Below are positions 1 through 7,366 of a stretch of DNA of 10,787 nt, in pieces (within the stretch, counting starts at the first letter, position 1; every line of letters starts with the position of its first letter). This DNA comes from Thermodesulfatator sp. GTDB lineage: Bacteria > Desulfobacterota > Thermodesulfobacteria > Thermodesulfobacteriales > Thermodesulfobacteriaceae. The notes under the pieces are model-generated. The model was not told the origin of the DNA. It saw only the letters and a program-made list of their open reading frames with translations, and made no database searches. Position numbers and translations under genes: made by a program. The stretch covers positions 1 through 10,787 of the forward strand of contig QOAM01000077.1 of assembly GCA_003978075.1 (NCBI GenBank). The letters run 5' to 3'.

Positions 1-1
1 C

Positions 2-355
2 TCATTTGAGAAGCAGCCTCGCCGGACGCAATTCCCGCTTGAAGGGGTCGAGCACCACCCCCAGGATCTCCAAGGTCACCACTCCCAGAAGATTTTCGTC
101 CTCTCCCTCCTCACCCAGAATCACCGGAGAGTGTCCCTCTCCGAAGGGAAAACGGAAGTAGCACTCGGAGATCTTTCTTTTTACCCGGGTCCCGTCCGCT
201 AGGACGAACTCGGCCTCTCTTTTGGGGGAGAGGCCCAACCTCTGCCAAATTTCCCTTTTAAGCAGGGAATAAGTAGCGCCGCTGTCCACCAGAAAGACCG
301 CTTCTTCCTCCCGGTCTCCATGGGAGACCACCCCGGTGACGTAAACCAGCCCCAT
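2..355 (-). CDS. Retropepsin-like (clan AA) aspartic protease, small
   Basis: This encodes a 117-residue soluble protein with the single-domain architecture of retroviral-type aspartic proteases. Residues 21-28 read FLVDSGAT, the hydrophobic-hydrophobic-D-S/T-G-A active-site signature, with D24 as the predicted catalytic aspartate. A second hydrophobic block near residues 88-103 (LLGVVTLEILGVVLD) corresponds to the strand-and-flap-return region that follows the active site in this fold. Enzymes of this size have one aspartate per chain and must dimerise to be active; that is family knowledge, not visible here. No signal peptide or membrane segment is evident, so a cytoplasmic location is likely. 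The ATG directly abuts the clpB stop (TAAATG) and its Shine-Dalgarno-like AGGAAAGGGA lies inside the clpB end at 361-370, so the two genes are very likely translationally coupled. The substrate is unknown. The fold call is fairly secure; proteolytic activity is inferred. Confidence 0.78.
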   Translation of the reverse strand: MGLVYVTGVVSHGDREEEAVFLVDSGATYSLLKREIWQRLGLSPKREAEFVLADGTRVKRKISECYFRFPFGEGHSPVILGEEGEDENLLGVVTLEILGVVLDPFKRELRPARLLLK

Positions 356-2950
356 TTAAGTCCCTTTCCTGAAGACCAGCTCGTTTTTGGCTTCGTCGAG
401 ATCCACCACGATATGGTCGCCCTCCCCGAATTCCCCGGCCAGGATCTTCATGGCCAGGGGATCCTCCACGTAGCGCTGGATGGCCCGGCGCAGGGGACGA
501 GCCCCGTACACCGGATCATAGCCCACGTTGGCCAGCCATTCCCGAGCCCGATCCGTGAGCTCCAGACTGAGATTCTTTTCCGCCAGCCGGGCCCGCAGGT
601 AGCGAATCTGGATCTCCACGATGCGCATGAGCTCCTCACGTCCCAGCCGATTGAAGATGATGATCTCGTCGATCCGGTTCAGGAATTCCGGCCGGAAATG
701 GGCCCGCAGGGCCTCGAGGACCCGGCGCTCCATCTCCTGCCGATCAGCGGTCAAGTCTTGGATCCACTGGCTTCCGATGTTGGAGGTCATGATGATGATG
801 GTGTTGCGGAAATCCACCGTACGCCCCTTGCCGTCGGTAAGCCGGCCGTCGTCGAGGATCTGGAGGAGGATGTTGAAGACATCCGGGTGGGCCTTTTCGA
901 TCTCGTCGAAGAGGATCACGGAGTAAGGCCTGCGGCGCACGGCCTCGGTGAGCTGCCCCCCTTCCTCGTAGCCCACATACCCCGGCGGGGCCCCGATGAG
1001 ACGGGAGACCGCGTGCTTTTCCATGTATTCGGTCATGTCGATGCGGATCATGGCCTCCTCGGTGTCGAACATGAATTCCGCCAGGGCCTTGGCCAGCTCG
1101 GTCTTGCCCACTCCGGTGGGCCCCAGGAACATGAAAGAGCCGATGGGCCGGTTGGGGTCCTTGAGCCCGGCCCGGGCCCGGCGCACGGCATGGGCGATGG
1201 CGGAGATGGCGTGATCCTGTCCCACCACCCGCTGTTTCAGGCGCTCCTCCATCTTGAGGAGCTTCTCCCGCTCGGACTCCAGGAGCCGTGAAACGGGGAT
1301 CCCGGTCCACTTGGCCACGATCTGGGCCACATCCTCGGCATCCACCTCCTCCTTGAGAAAGCGCCGGCCGTGTTTCCGGTGAAGCTCCTCCAGACGCTGG
1401 TTTTCGGTCTCCAGCTCCCGCTCAAGCTGCGGGATCTGACCGTAGATGATCTCCGCCACCCGGTTGAGGTCCCCCTGGCGTTCGGCCTGTTGGGCCTCGA
1501 TGCGCAGCTGATCGATCTTCTCCTTGAGCCCCCGGATCTTGACGATGACCTCCCGCTCCTCTTGCCACTGACGCTTCATCTCGTCGGCCCGGGCCCGCAG
1601 CTCCTCCAGCTGGCTCTCGATCTTGTGCAGCCGCTCCCGGGCCCGAGGGTCGGTCTCCTTCTCCAGGGCCACCTTTTCGATCTCCAACTGCTTGATCTTG
1701 CGCTCCACCTCGTCGATCTCCATGGGCATGGAGTCGATCTCGATGCGCAGCTTGGCCGCGGCTTCGTCGATGAGGTCGATGGCCTTGTCCGGGAGATAGC
1801 GGTCGGTGATGTAGCGGTGGGAGAGGGTCACCGCGGCCACGATGGCGCTGTCGGTAATGCGCACCCCGTGATGCACCTCGTACTTCTCCTTGAGGCCGCG
1901 GAGGATGGCGATGGCCTCTTCCACCGAGGGCTCATCCACATAGACCGGCTGGAAGCGGCGCTCGAGAGCCGGGTCCTTCTCAATGTGCTTGCGGTATTCG
2001 TCCACGGTGGTGGCCCCTATGCAGTGGAGCTCTCCGCGGGCAAGGGCCGGCTTGAGCATGTTGGCCGCGTCCATGGCCCCCTCGGCGGCCCCGGCCCCCA
2101 CGAGAGTGTGAATCTCGTCGATGAAGAGGATGATCTCGCCCTCGCTGGCCTGGATTTCCCGCAGCACGGCCTTGAGTCTTTCTTCGAACTCTCCGCGGAA
2201 CTTGGTCCCGGCAATGAGGGCCCCGATATCGAGTTGCACCAGGCGTTTATTTTTCAGGGGATCAGGGACATCTCCGGCCACGATGCGTTGGGCCAGGCCT
2301 TCCACGATGGCCGTCTTACCCACGCCGGGTTCTCCCACCAGCACCGGGTTGTTCTTGGTCCGCCGGGAAAGGATCTGGATGACCCGCCGGATCTCCTCGT
2401 CCCGCCCGATGACCGGGTCGAGCTTTCCGGTCCGGGCGAGTGCCGTAAGATCCCGCCCGAACTTCTCCAGGGCCTGGTACTTGTCCTCCGGATTCTGATC
2501 GGTGATGCGCTGCCCCTTACGGATCTCCCGGATGGTCTCCAGGACATTTTCTTTAGTTACCCCCCGATTGCGCAGGATGCGAGCGGCCTCGGTGTGGGTG
2601 TCCAGGATGGAAAGGAGCAGGTGCTCGGTAGAAATGTATTCGTCCCGCATCTCGCGGGCCAGGCGCTCGGCCTGGTCCAGGATCTGCTTGAGGGTGAGGG
2701 AGAGATAGACCTGAAAACCGGTACCCGAGACCTGGGGGAGTTTGTCCAGGTATTCGTCAAGATCCGAGGAGACCAGGCGGTTGTTTACCCCCAGGCGGTC
2801 GAGGATCATGGGCACCAGGCCTCCTTCCTGCTCCACCAGGGCCTTTAAGAGGTGTTCGGGTTCGAGCTGCTGGTGCCCTCGAGTCTCGGCTATGCGCTGG
2901 GCCTCCTGTAGCGCATCCTGAGCCTTAAAAGTAAAGCGATCCAGACGCAT
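356..2950 (-). CDS. clpB: ATP-dependent chaperone/disaggregase ClpB (Hsp100)
   Basis: ClpB is a hexameric AAA+ machine that threads aggregated proteins through its pore together with DnaK/DnaJ/GrpE. The 864-residue product has the full class B layout: an N-terminal Clp repeat domain (about 1-145), NBD1 with Walker A GEPGVGKT (206-213), Walker B ILFIDE (274-279) and an ALERRF arginine-finger region (328-333), a long charged coiled-coil middle domain (about 410-530), and NBD2 with Walker A GPTGVGKT (610-617), Walker B ILFDE (ending 683), pore loop GYVG (657-660) and sensor-2 GARPLRR (816-822). All key residues are present. The NBD1 pore loop reads KFRG instead of the usual KYRG, a conservative aromatic change. 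The frame is open 37 codons further upstream, but the start chosen gives the canonical MRLDRFT N-terminus and has GGAGG six bases before the ATG; the extension does not resemble ClpB. The protease gene follows with no gap. Confidence 0.97.
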   Translation of the reverse strand: MRLDRFTFKAQDALQEAQRIAETRGHQQLEPEHLLKALVEQEGGLVPMILDRLGVNNRLVSSDLDEYLDKLPQVSGTGFQVYLSLTLKQILDQAERLAREMRDEYISTEHLLLSILDTHTEAARILRNRGVTKENVLETIREIRKGQRITDQNPEDKYQALEKFGRDLTALARTGKLDPVIGRDEEIRRVIQILSRRTKNNPVLVGEPGVGKTAIVEGLAQRIVAGDVPDPLKNKRLVQLDIGALIAGTKFRGEFEERLKAVLREIQASEGEIILFIDEIHTLVGAGAAEGAMDAANMLKPALARGELHCIGATTVDEYRKHIEKDPALERRFQPVYVDEPSVEEAIAILRGLKEKYEVHHGVRITDSAIVAAVTLSHRYITDRYLPDKAIDLIDEAAAKLRIEIDSMPMEIDEVERKIKQLEIEKVALEKETDPRARERLHKIESQLEELRARADEMKRQWQEEREVIVKIRGLKEKIDQLRIEAQQAERQGDLNRVAEIIYGQIPQLERELETENQRLEELHRKHGRRFLKEEVDAEDVAQIVAKWTGIPVSRLLESEREKLLKMEERLKQRVVGQDHAISAIAHAVRRARAGLKDPNRPIGSFMFLGPTGVGKTELAKALAEFMFDTEEAMIRIDMTEYMEKHAVSRLIGAPPGYVGYEEGGQLTEAVRRRPYSVILFDEIEKAHPDVFNILLQILDDGRLTDGKGRTVDFRNTIIIMTSNIGSQWIQDLTADRQEMERRVLEALRAHFRPEFLNRIDEIIIFNRLGREELMRIVEIQIRYLRARLAEKNLSLELTDRAREWLANVGYDPVYGARPLRRAIQRYVEDPLAMKILAGEFGEGDHIVVDLDEAKNELVFRKGT

Positions 2951-3002
2951 ATTTTTCCTCCGGTTTTCGGATTTTTCGAAACCTCCGACTTTCCGCAAGG
3001 TT

Positions 3003-3030
3003 AAGGTAAGAATAGCCCTCGAGGTGTCAA
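3003..3030 (-). promoter_or_regulatory. Candidate sigma-70-type promoter for clpB
   Basis: Read on the minus strand there is a perfect TTGACA -35 box (3025-3030), a 16-nt spacer and a weaker TACCTT -10 box (3003-3008). Transcription would start near 2996, giving a leader of about 45 nt before the clpB ATG. The sequence CTTGACA also resembles the -35 of heat-shock sigma-32 promoters (CTTGAAA), but no CCCCAT-type -10 box follows at the right distance. No CIRCE element (TTAGCACTC-N9-GAGTGCTAA) is visible in the divergent region, so control by HrcA is not supported. Confidence 0.42.
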
Positions 3031-3043
3031 GTAAAATCCTCCC

Positions 3044-3069
3044 GGAAAAATTTTCCCCCAAGGGAAAAT
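3044..3069. repeat. Overlapping AT-rich dyads upstream of the clpB promoter
   Basis: Two dyads overlap here: GGAAAA-A-TTTTCC (3044-3056) and ATTTTCCC-CCAA-GGGAAAAT (3050-3057 paired with 3062-3069, an 8-bp perfect inverted repeat with a 4-nt loop). They lie just upstream of the candidate clpB -35 box, centred roughly 60 bp upstream of its predicted start. A regulator-binding site or an UP-like A/T element are both possible. There is no direct evidence of function. Confidence 0.35.
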
Positions 3070-3121
3070 CTTGCCTCTCCTCCCCAATCTTCGATTAAAA
3101 GAAGTCTTTCGGTTTTGGGCG

Positions 3122-3146
3122 GAGACCTCTATTTTTCAGAGGCCTC
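3122..3146. repeat. Imperfect inverted repeat upstream of the fliK sigma-54 promoter
   Basis: GAGACCTCT (3122-3130) and AGAGGCCTC (3138-3146) form a 9-bp dyad with one mismatch and a 7-nt centre (ATTTTTC). Its centre is about 64 bp upstream of the start predicted for the sigma-54 promoter of fliK. That is a plausible spot for an NtrC-family activator site such as a FlrC/FlgR-type flagellar regulator. The dyad is seen directly; the role is inference. Confidence 0.3.
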
Positions 3147-3170
3147 AGCAGGCTTAAGGTCCGGTGAGCC

Positions 3171-3187
3171 CTGGCACATCATTTGTT
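3171..3187 (+). promoter_or_regulatory. Sigma-54 (RpoN) promoter of the fliK-flgD-flgE operon
   Basis: The sequence CTGGCAC-ATCAT-TTGTT matches the RpoN consensus YTGGCACG-N4-TTGCW: the -24 element TGGCAC is perfect, the 5-nt interval to the -12 element is exact, and the -12 element is TTGT instead of TTGC. Transcription would begin near 3198, about 25 nt before the fliK ATG. Sigma-54 control of hook-stage flagellar genes is well established in several proteobacterial groups, so position and gene content agree. A NtrC-type activator would be required; none is encoded in the window. Confidence 0.75.
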
Positions 3188-3222
3188 TAACCCTGAAACG
3201 GGTTGTGGAGTGAGGCAGGAGG

Positions 3223-5154
3223 ATGAAGATCGTCCAGGCTCAGGGCATAGAGCTGGGAAAGGGTTTGTTCTTCGCCCAAGGGAACAGCCCTTTAGGGGTT
3301 CTGGATTTTTTAACCCTCCTTTTGGGGCTTCTTCAGCAACCCAACGGGGCTCAGCAGATCCCCGAGGAAGGCAAGGCCTTGCCCCCTGATGCGTGGGCTT
3401 TGTTGGAAGAGGCGCTCCCGGGAGAAAAGATTTCTCCCGAGGTAGGATTGGTTACAGAGGAACGATCCTCGGCTGGAGAGACCTCGGAGATGACCGCAGA
3501 AGCCCCCCTTAGAGTTTCTTCCTCCTCCGATCGAGATTCCTCCGAGACATCCTCTCCCACCGAAGAATTTTCTCCGCCTCTTTTCCTAGGGGTTATTTCC
3601 GAAATCTTGAGGCCGTCTCTCCCGGAAGAGTTCCCAAAGATCTCGGCCAAACCCCTCAAAGCCCCTTCCAAAACGCCTCCCGGCTTTTTTAAACCCTTCC
3701 AGGAGAAAATTTCCCGCAAGGCCTTTTATCAACTTTTCGAAAGTATTTTACCCTTTTACGAAGAAAGAATGCAAAAAGAGCCTCTTTTCGCTGAAAATTT
3801 TTCTCAAAAATCAAAGTTGGATGTTTTTCCTCTAGAGTTAGACCGGGGGCTTCAGAAGGCTTCGGAGGAAAGAGGCCTTTTTCCAGATATCCCTTTAGAA
3901 GAAAGCGTGCCTGTAGAGATTACGGAAGAGGTCTTTTACGGGAGGCTTGCGCCTCGTGATGTCCAGGCCTTAGAGGTCAATCACGGTCGCCTAGTGGTGG
4001 ATGATCCTCTTTCTATTCCTCCGAGGGTTCCGAGAGCGCAGAAATTTCCCTCTCGGCCTTCCCCGGAGATTCCCCTTGAATCCTTCTCTCCCTCTCCTCC
4101 TGAAGAGAAGATTTCACCGGAAGAAATTCCCATCCTTGGTGTTCTGAAGCGTTCAAAAGATTTTAAGGGAGGTGACCTTCGGCCGAAAAGGTCTGCGGAA
4201 ATTCATTCCCCTTCGGCTCCGGGGAAAGAGATCCCGAATCCAGATAAGCCCTCATCCCACCAGGAAAAAATTTTTTTTGACTCTTCTCTTTCAAAGAAAT
4301 TCTTTACTCCAAAGCTTAAGCTTATATCTCACCGAGACTTTTCACGAACCTCGCCCCTTTTCCCTCGCACCTCTTCTGAGGCGATCTATTTAGGGGAAAA
4401 AGAAAGTTCCCCAAAAATTACCTATCTTGCCAAAGAGATCCCGGAAAAGGAAGCGGGGCGGAGGAGTGTTTTAAAGGTGGAACCTTTCTCGAAGGGAAGG
4501 CCGGAGGAATCTCCAAGAGAGATCTTCCATCCGGAAGAAGAATTTTTTGAGGCCCCTAAACCGCTAAAAAGGGAGCTTACCCGAGGTCCTTATCCTTTGG
4601 AAGGCCCTTCGAGAGCACGGGAGAGGGTCCAAGTCCCGCATAACCTTTTTTCTCCGCTGAAGACGGCTAACCCCTCCCGAGGAACAGAGCCCCTCCCTCT
4701 AGGGAATAAGATAGATACGGGATCTTCCCGCCTGCCGGTCACCCAGATTCCGGATTTGGTGAAGGATATGGTGGTGGAGATTCGGCCTTCCGGGGAGCGC
4801 AAGGCCCATCTTAAGCTCGAGCCACCGGATCTGGGGGAGCTAGACATTCATTTGCGGGTCCATCGGCAGGAAGCCACGCTTTTCCTGCAGGTAGAAAAGC
4901 CGGAGGCCCTGCACCAACTCCAGCATCAACTTCCCCATCTCCAGCACCTCCTCGAAGATCTGGGGTTTCAGGTGGTGGAGTGCCAGGTGAGTCTAGGGGG
5001 AGCGGGCCAGGGCTGGCACTTTGCCCGGGAGGAAAAACCGGACTCGGAAAAGGGCAAGCCTCGTGCAGTAAGACCGGTGGAGGAAGGACCTCCGGAAAAG
5101 GAGAGAGCCTTTCGGGCTTTTTCTCCGGATGGCCAAGTCAATCTGGTGGTCTAG
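3223..5154 (+). CDS. fliK: Flagellar hook-length control protein FliK
   Basis: FliK is exported during hook growth, acts as a molecular ruler, and at completion switches the type III export gate to filament substrates. The 643-residue product has a C-terminal Flg_hook domain at about 507-592, carrying the hallmark LKLEPPDLGEL (530-540) followed by the alternating strand LRV-LFLQV pattern that binds the export gate. The N-terminus (1-40) has a short hydrophobic helix (LDFLTLLLGLL). Between them lies a 450-residue stretch rich in Ser, Pro, Glu and Lys with no recognisable fold, as expected for the ruler. The total is well above the roughly 400 residues of enterobacterial FliK. An in-frame stop lies only four codons upstream of the ATG, so this is the first possible ATG. 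AGGAGG directly abuts it, and GAGG at 3212-3215 gives a better 7-nt spacing. First gene of the operon; it ends 10 nt before flgD. Confidence 0.9.
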   Translation: MKIVQAQGIELGKGLFFAQGNSPLGVLDFLTLLLGLLQQPNGAQQIPEEGKALPPDAWALLEEALPGEKISPEVGLVTEERSSAGETSEMTAEAPLRVSSSSDRDSSETSSPTEEFSPPLFLGVISEILRPSLPEEFPKISAKPLKAPSKTPPGFFKPFQEKISRKAFYQLFESILPFYEERMQKEPLFAENFSQKSKLDVFPLELDRGLQKASEERGLFPDIPLEESVPVEITEEVFYGRLAPRDVQALEVNHGRLVVDDPLSIPPRVPRAQKFPSRPSPEIPLESFSPSPPEEKISPEEIPILGVLKRSKDFKGGDLRPKRSAEIHSPSAPGKEIPNPDKPSSHQEKIFFDSSLSKKFFTPKLKLISHRDFSRTSPLFPRTSSEAIYLGEKESSPKITYLAKEIPEKEAGRRSVLKVEPFSKGRPEESPREIFHPEEEFFEAPKPLKRELTRGPYPLEGPSRARERVQVPHNLFSPLKTANPSRGTEPLPLGNKIDTGSSRLPVTQIPDLVKDMVVEIRPSGERKAHLKLEPPDLGELDIHLRVHRQEATLFLQVEKPEALHQLQHQLPHLQHLLEDLGFQVVECQVSLGGAGQGWHFAREEKPDSEKGKPRAVRPVEEGPPEKERAFRAFSPDGQVNLVV

Positions 5155-5164
5155 GAGGGGAGAA

Positions 5165-5896
5165 ATGATAAATCACCTCGGAGACATCCAGAACAACCGG
5201 CAATTCCCGGAGCTCAACCGCGTTCCCAAGAAGATTCTGAGCCGGGAGGATTTTATGCTCCTTTTTGTTAAACAGCTCCAGTTTCAGGATCCCATGCACC
5301 CCATCGAAAATCACGAGATGGCCATGCAGTTGGCCCTCTTCAACCAGGTGGATCAGTTGTTCGATCTCAACCAGAAATTTGACAAGTTTCTGGATACTTC
5401 GCGGGGATTTTATCTCTCGAACCTGGCCTCTTTTGTGGGAAAGCTGGTGAAGGTGAAAGGAGAATACGGGCGGGTGGAGGGAGGAAAATTCCTGGGGGCG
5501 GAATTCGAGCTAAAGGAGCCCGCTCGGGGAGTGGAGGTAGTGATCAAAGACGAGAAGGGGGCCCTTGTCAAACGCCTCTCGCTGGGGGATCTCCTGCCGG
5601 GAAAACACGCGATAGCCTGGGACGCCACGGATGAAAACGGAAATCCCGTCCCGGACGGTAATTACCTTATTCACTTAGTTATTCCCGGGAAAAATCCCCA
5701 GGAGACTCCTCCCCTTTCGGTTACAGGCCGCGTAACCGGAGCGGTCTTGGGAGACGAGCCCCAACTGGTAGTTAACGGAGAGATGTTTCTTAAGCCCTCG
5801 GAGATCAACGAGTTGGTCATGGATAACTCCAATCAGGTAGAGAACCAGGAAATCCAAGGCGAAGAAAATACCCCTAATAACGGAGGTGCCTCATGA
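5165..5896 (+). CDS. flgD: Flagellar hook-capping scaffold protein FlgD
   Basis: FlgD sits at the tip of the growing hook and guides FlgE polymerisation. The 243-residue protein shows the conserved N-terminal signature FVKQLQFQDPMHPIEN (34-49), where the Q-QDP-P-N pattern is diagnostic, followed by EMAMQLALFNQVDQL. The C-terminal half carries the FlgD Ig-like/tudor region, with GVEVVIKDEKG (122-132) and the turn motif WDATDENGNPVPDGNY (152-167). The open frame extends 12 codons upstream into fliK. The start chosen (MINHLGD) has a strong AGGAGGGG at 5153-5160, beginning in the fliK stop codon, and removes the overlap. The stop overlaps the next ATG by 4 nt (ATGA), implying translational coupling to flgE. 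The acidic, Asn/Gln-rich tail (about 215-243) is probably disordered. Confidence 0.95.
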   Translation: MINHLGDIQNNRQFPELNRVPKKILSREDFMLLFVKQLQFQDPMHPIENHEMAMQLALFNQVDQLFDLNQKFDKFLDTSRGFYLSNLASFVGKLVKVKGEYGRVEGGKFLGAEFELKEPARGVEVVIKDEKGALVKRLSLGDLLPGKHAIAWDATDENGNPVPDGNYLIHLVIPGKNPQETPPLSVTGRVTGAVLGDEPQLVVNGEMFLKPSEINELVMDNSNQVENQEIQGEENTPNNGGAS

Positions 5897-7314
5897 GCAT
5901 CTTCGGAAACATGTATGTAAGCAAGACAGGTATGTATTCCATGGCCAGGGGTATGGAGATCACGGCCAACAACCTCACTAACTTGAATACCGTGGGTTTC
6001 AAAGGCGACCGCCCGGCTTTTGTAGATCTCTATTCCGCTCTCGGAGGCGGTACCCCCTTTCTCAATGGAGGCTTCGGGGTCACGGTTGGAGACATTGAGA
6101 CCACCTTTCTCGAAGGCAGCATCAACGATACGGGAGTTCCCACGGATCTGGCCATTCACGGCAAAGGCTTTTTTATGGTTTACGACGAAGACAGTAAAAA
6201 AACTTATTATACCCGAGACGGGATGTTTCATCTGGAAGACTTTGACGAAAACTATTTAAAGTTGGTTGATCCCAATGGTTATGCCCTCAAAGGCCAACAG
6301 CTTAACAACATCGCCACCAATGTTTCCGGGGAAGGGATAATTCTGATTCCCAAGCAGGCCCCGGGGAAAGTGACCAATTATTTGAGTTTGAGGTTCAACT
6401 TGGATGCCACGGTTCCCGTAGAAACCCAGGACCAGCCCTTAAAGGATGCCTGGGACGCCACCCAAAATCCTCCTATCAGCCCGAGTGCTTATGATTGGCT
6501 TTTCAAGGTCTATGTCTTTGACGCCCAGGGACAAAGACACGAGTTGACCATCTATTTTGATCGCACCACTAACGACAACGAATACGAATTTATCATCACC
6601 GCGGATCCCAGTTTGTACGAAAATCCGAGCAAGGATACGGGCATCTTGGGTAGCGGGACCATCACTTTTGACAACTCCGGGCTGGTAAAAGACATCACCT
6701 ACACCAGCGCTAATGGAGACAACCTTGTGAAGGGCTCGGAGGCCATGCAGGACAATCCCGACCTAAAGGTGGATGATAATGCAGCTCTTTTGCCTGTACC
6801 CCTCACCTTTACTTCGGACAACCCCGACGAGCAGCAAAAGATCTTCCTGGATTTGGGACTTAAGTACAACGAAAACGACCAGATCGTGGCCAGCCCCGAC
6901 GCCGTAACCAGCTATGCTTCTCCTTTTGTTTCCCTCTACCAGTATCAGGATGGATACAGTTCGGGACTTTTCAAGAGCTTGATGGTCCACGCCGATGGCA
7001 CCATCGAAGCCGAGTACAGCAATGATCAATCGTTGGAGGTGGCCCAGGTCCTTCTGGCCTCTTTCCCGGCGGAGGCCCGTCTGGAGAAGGTGGGACTAAC
7101 CCTCTTCAAGGCCCCTCCTAACATCACTCCAGCCATCTTTGAGCCCGGAGAGGACGCCCCGGCCACCATCGTCTCCGGGGCCTTAGAGAACTCCAATGTA
7201 GATATCGTGCAGGAGATGGTCAATCTCATCAGTCTGCAGCGCGTCTTTGAGAGTAATAGTCGCGTGCTTAGTGTTTCCGATCAACTATTGGAGGACATTT
7301 TGAGATGGAGATAA
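5893..7314 (+). CDS. flgE: Flagellar hook protein FlgE
   Basis: This encodes a 473-residue rod/hook-family protein that polymerises into the curved hook joining rod to filament. The N-terminal D0/D1 rod signature ANNLTNLNTVGFKGDR lies at 25-40; a GTPFLNGGFGVTV segment (53-65) and TDLAIHGKGFFMV (84-96) follow in the family's order. A FlaE-like beta domain covers about 200-265 (FKVYVFDAQGQRHELTIYFDR at 204-224, split by its conserved D-G turn). The C-terminal D0 helix SNVDIVQEMVNLISLQRVFE (434-453) is canonical. Length is normal for FlgE. GGAGGT five bases before the ATG, inside the flgD end, supports the start. Its place directly after flgD is the classical site of flgE, so this is the best candidate for the standard hook subunit. 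No cysteine is present. FlgF/FlgG-type rod proteins are less likely given the length and the position after fliK-flgD. Confidence 0.9.
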   Translation: MSIFGNMYVSKTGMYSMARGMEITANNLTNLNTVGFKGDRPAFVDLYSALGGGTPFLNGGFGVTVGDIETTFLEGSINDTGVPTDLAIHGKGFFMVYDEDSKKTYYTRDGMFHLEDFDENYLKLVDPNGYALKGQQLNNIATNVSGEGIILIPKQAPGKVTNYLSLRFNLDATVPVETQDQPLKDAWDATQNPPISPSAYDWLFKVYVFDAQGQRHELTIYFDRTTNDNEYEFIITADPSLYENPSKDTGILGSGTITFDNSGLVKDITYTSANGDNLVKGSEAMQDNPDLKVDDNAALLPVPLTFTSDNPDEQQKIFLDLGLKYNENDQIVASPDAVTSYASPFVSLYQYQDGYSSGLFKSLMVHADGTIEAEYSNDQSLEVAQVLLASFPAEARLEKVGLTLFKAPPNITPAIFEPGEDAPATIVSGALENSNVDIVQEMVNLISLQRVFESNSRVLSVSDQLLEDILRWR

Positions 7315-7319
7315 GGCGC

Positions 7320-7334
7320 TTAAGGTTGCCTTAA
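7320..7334 (+). repeat. Small hairpin between the two hook genes
   Basis: TTAAGG-TTG-CCTTAA is a perfect 6-bp inverted repeat with a 3-nt loop, followed at once by TTTT (7335-7338). It lies 5 nt after the flgE stop and about 20 nt before the Shine-Dalgarno of the next gene. The stem is AT-rich and short, so it is too weak for an efficient terminator. It could act as a partial attenuator or as an mRNA-end stabiliser that sets the ratio of the two hook proteins. Confidence 0.35.
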
Positions 7335-7366
7335 TTTTAGCCGAGAAGTAAAAGGGAGGTGTAACC

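Noticed and set aside
320..2848. Long open frames on the plus strand opposite clpB (320-1291 and 1370-2848)
   Set aside because: They are antisense to a clearly conserved clpB; their translations are Leu/His/Asp/Gly-rich mirror images of GC-biased codons, with no recognisable domain.
2951..3061. Upstream extension of ClpB by 37 codons
   Set aside because: It runs through the candidate promoter and the Shine-Dalgarno site, and the added residues do not resemble any ClpB N-terminus. MRLDRFT is the family start.
3189..3204. AACCC-TGAAAC-GGGTT hairpin before fliK
   Set aside because: The predicted transcript start (about 3198) falls inside it, so it would be only half transcribed; a 5-bp dyad is expected by chance.
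5129..5164. FlgD start inside the fliK end
   Set aside because: The later ATG has a strong AGGAGGGG site and gives the usual FlgD N-terminus; the 12 extra codons would overlap fliK and have a weaker ribosome site.
7315..7366. Transcription terminator or separate promoter between the two hook genes
   Set aside because: The hairpin is only 6 bp and AT-rich with four T residues, and no sigma-54 or convincing sigma-70 promoter is visible in the 52-nt gap. One operon is the simpler reading.
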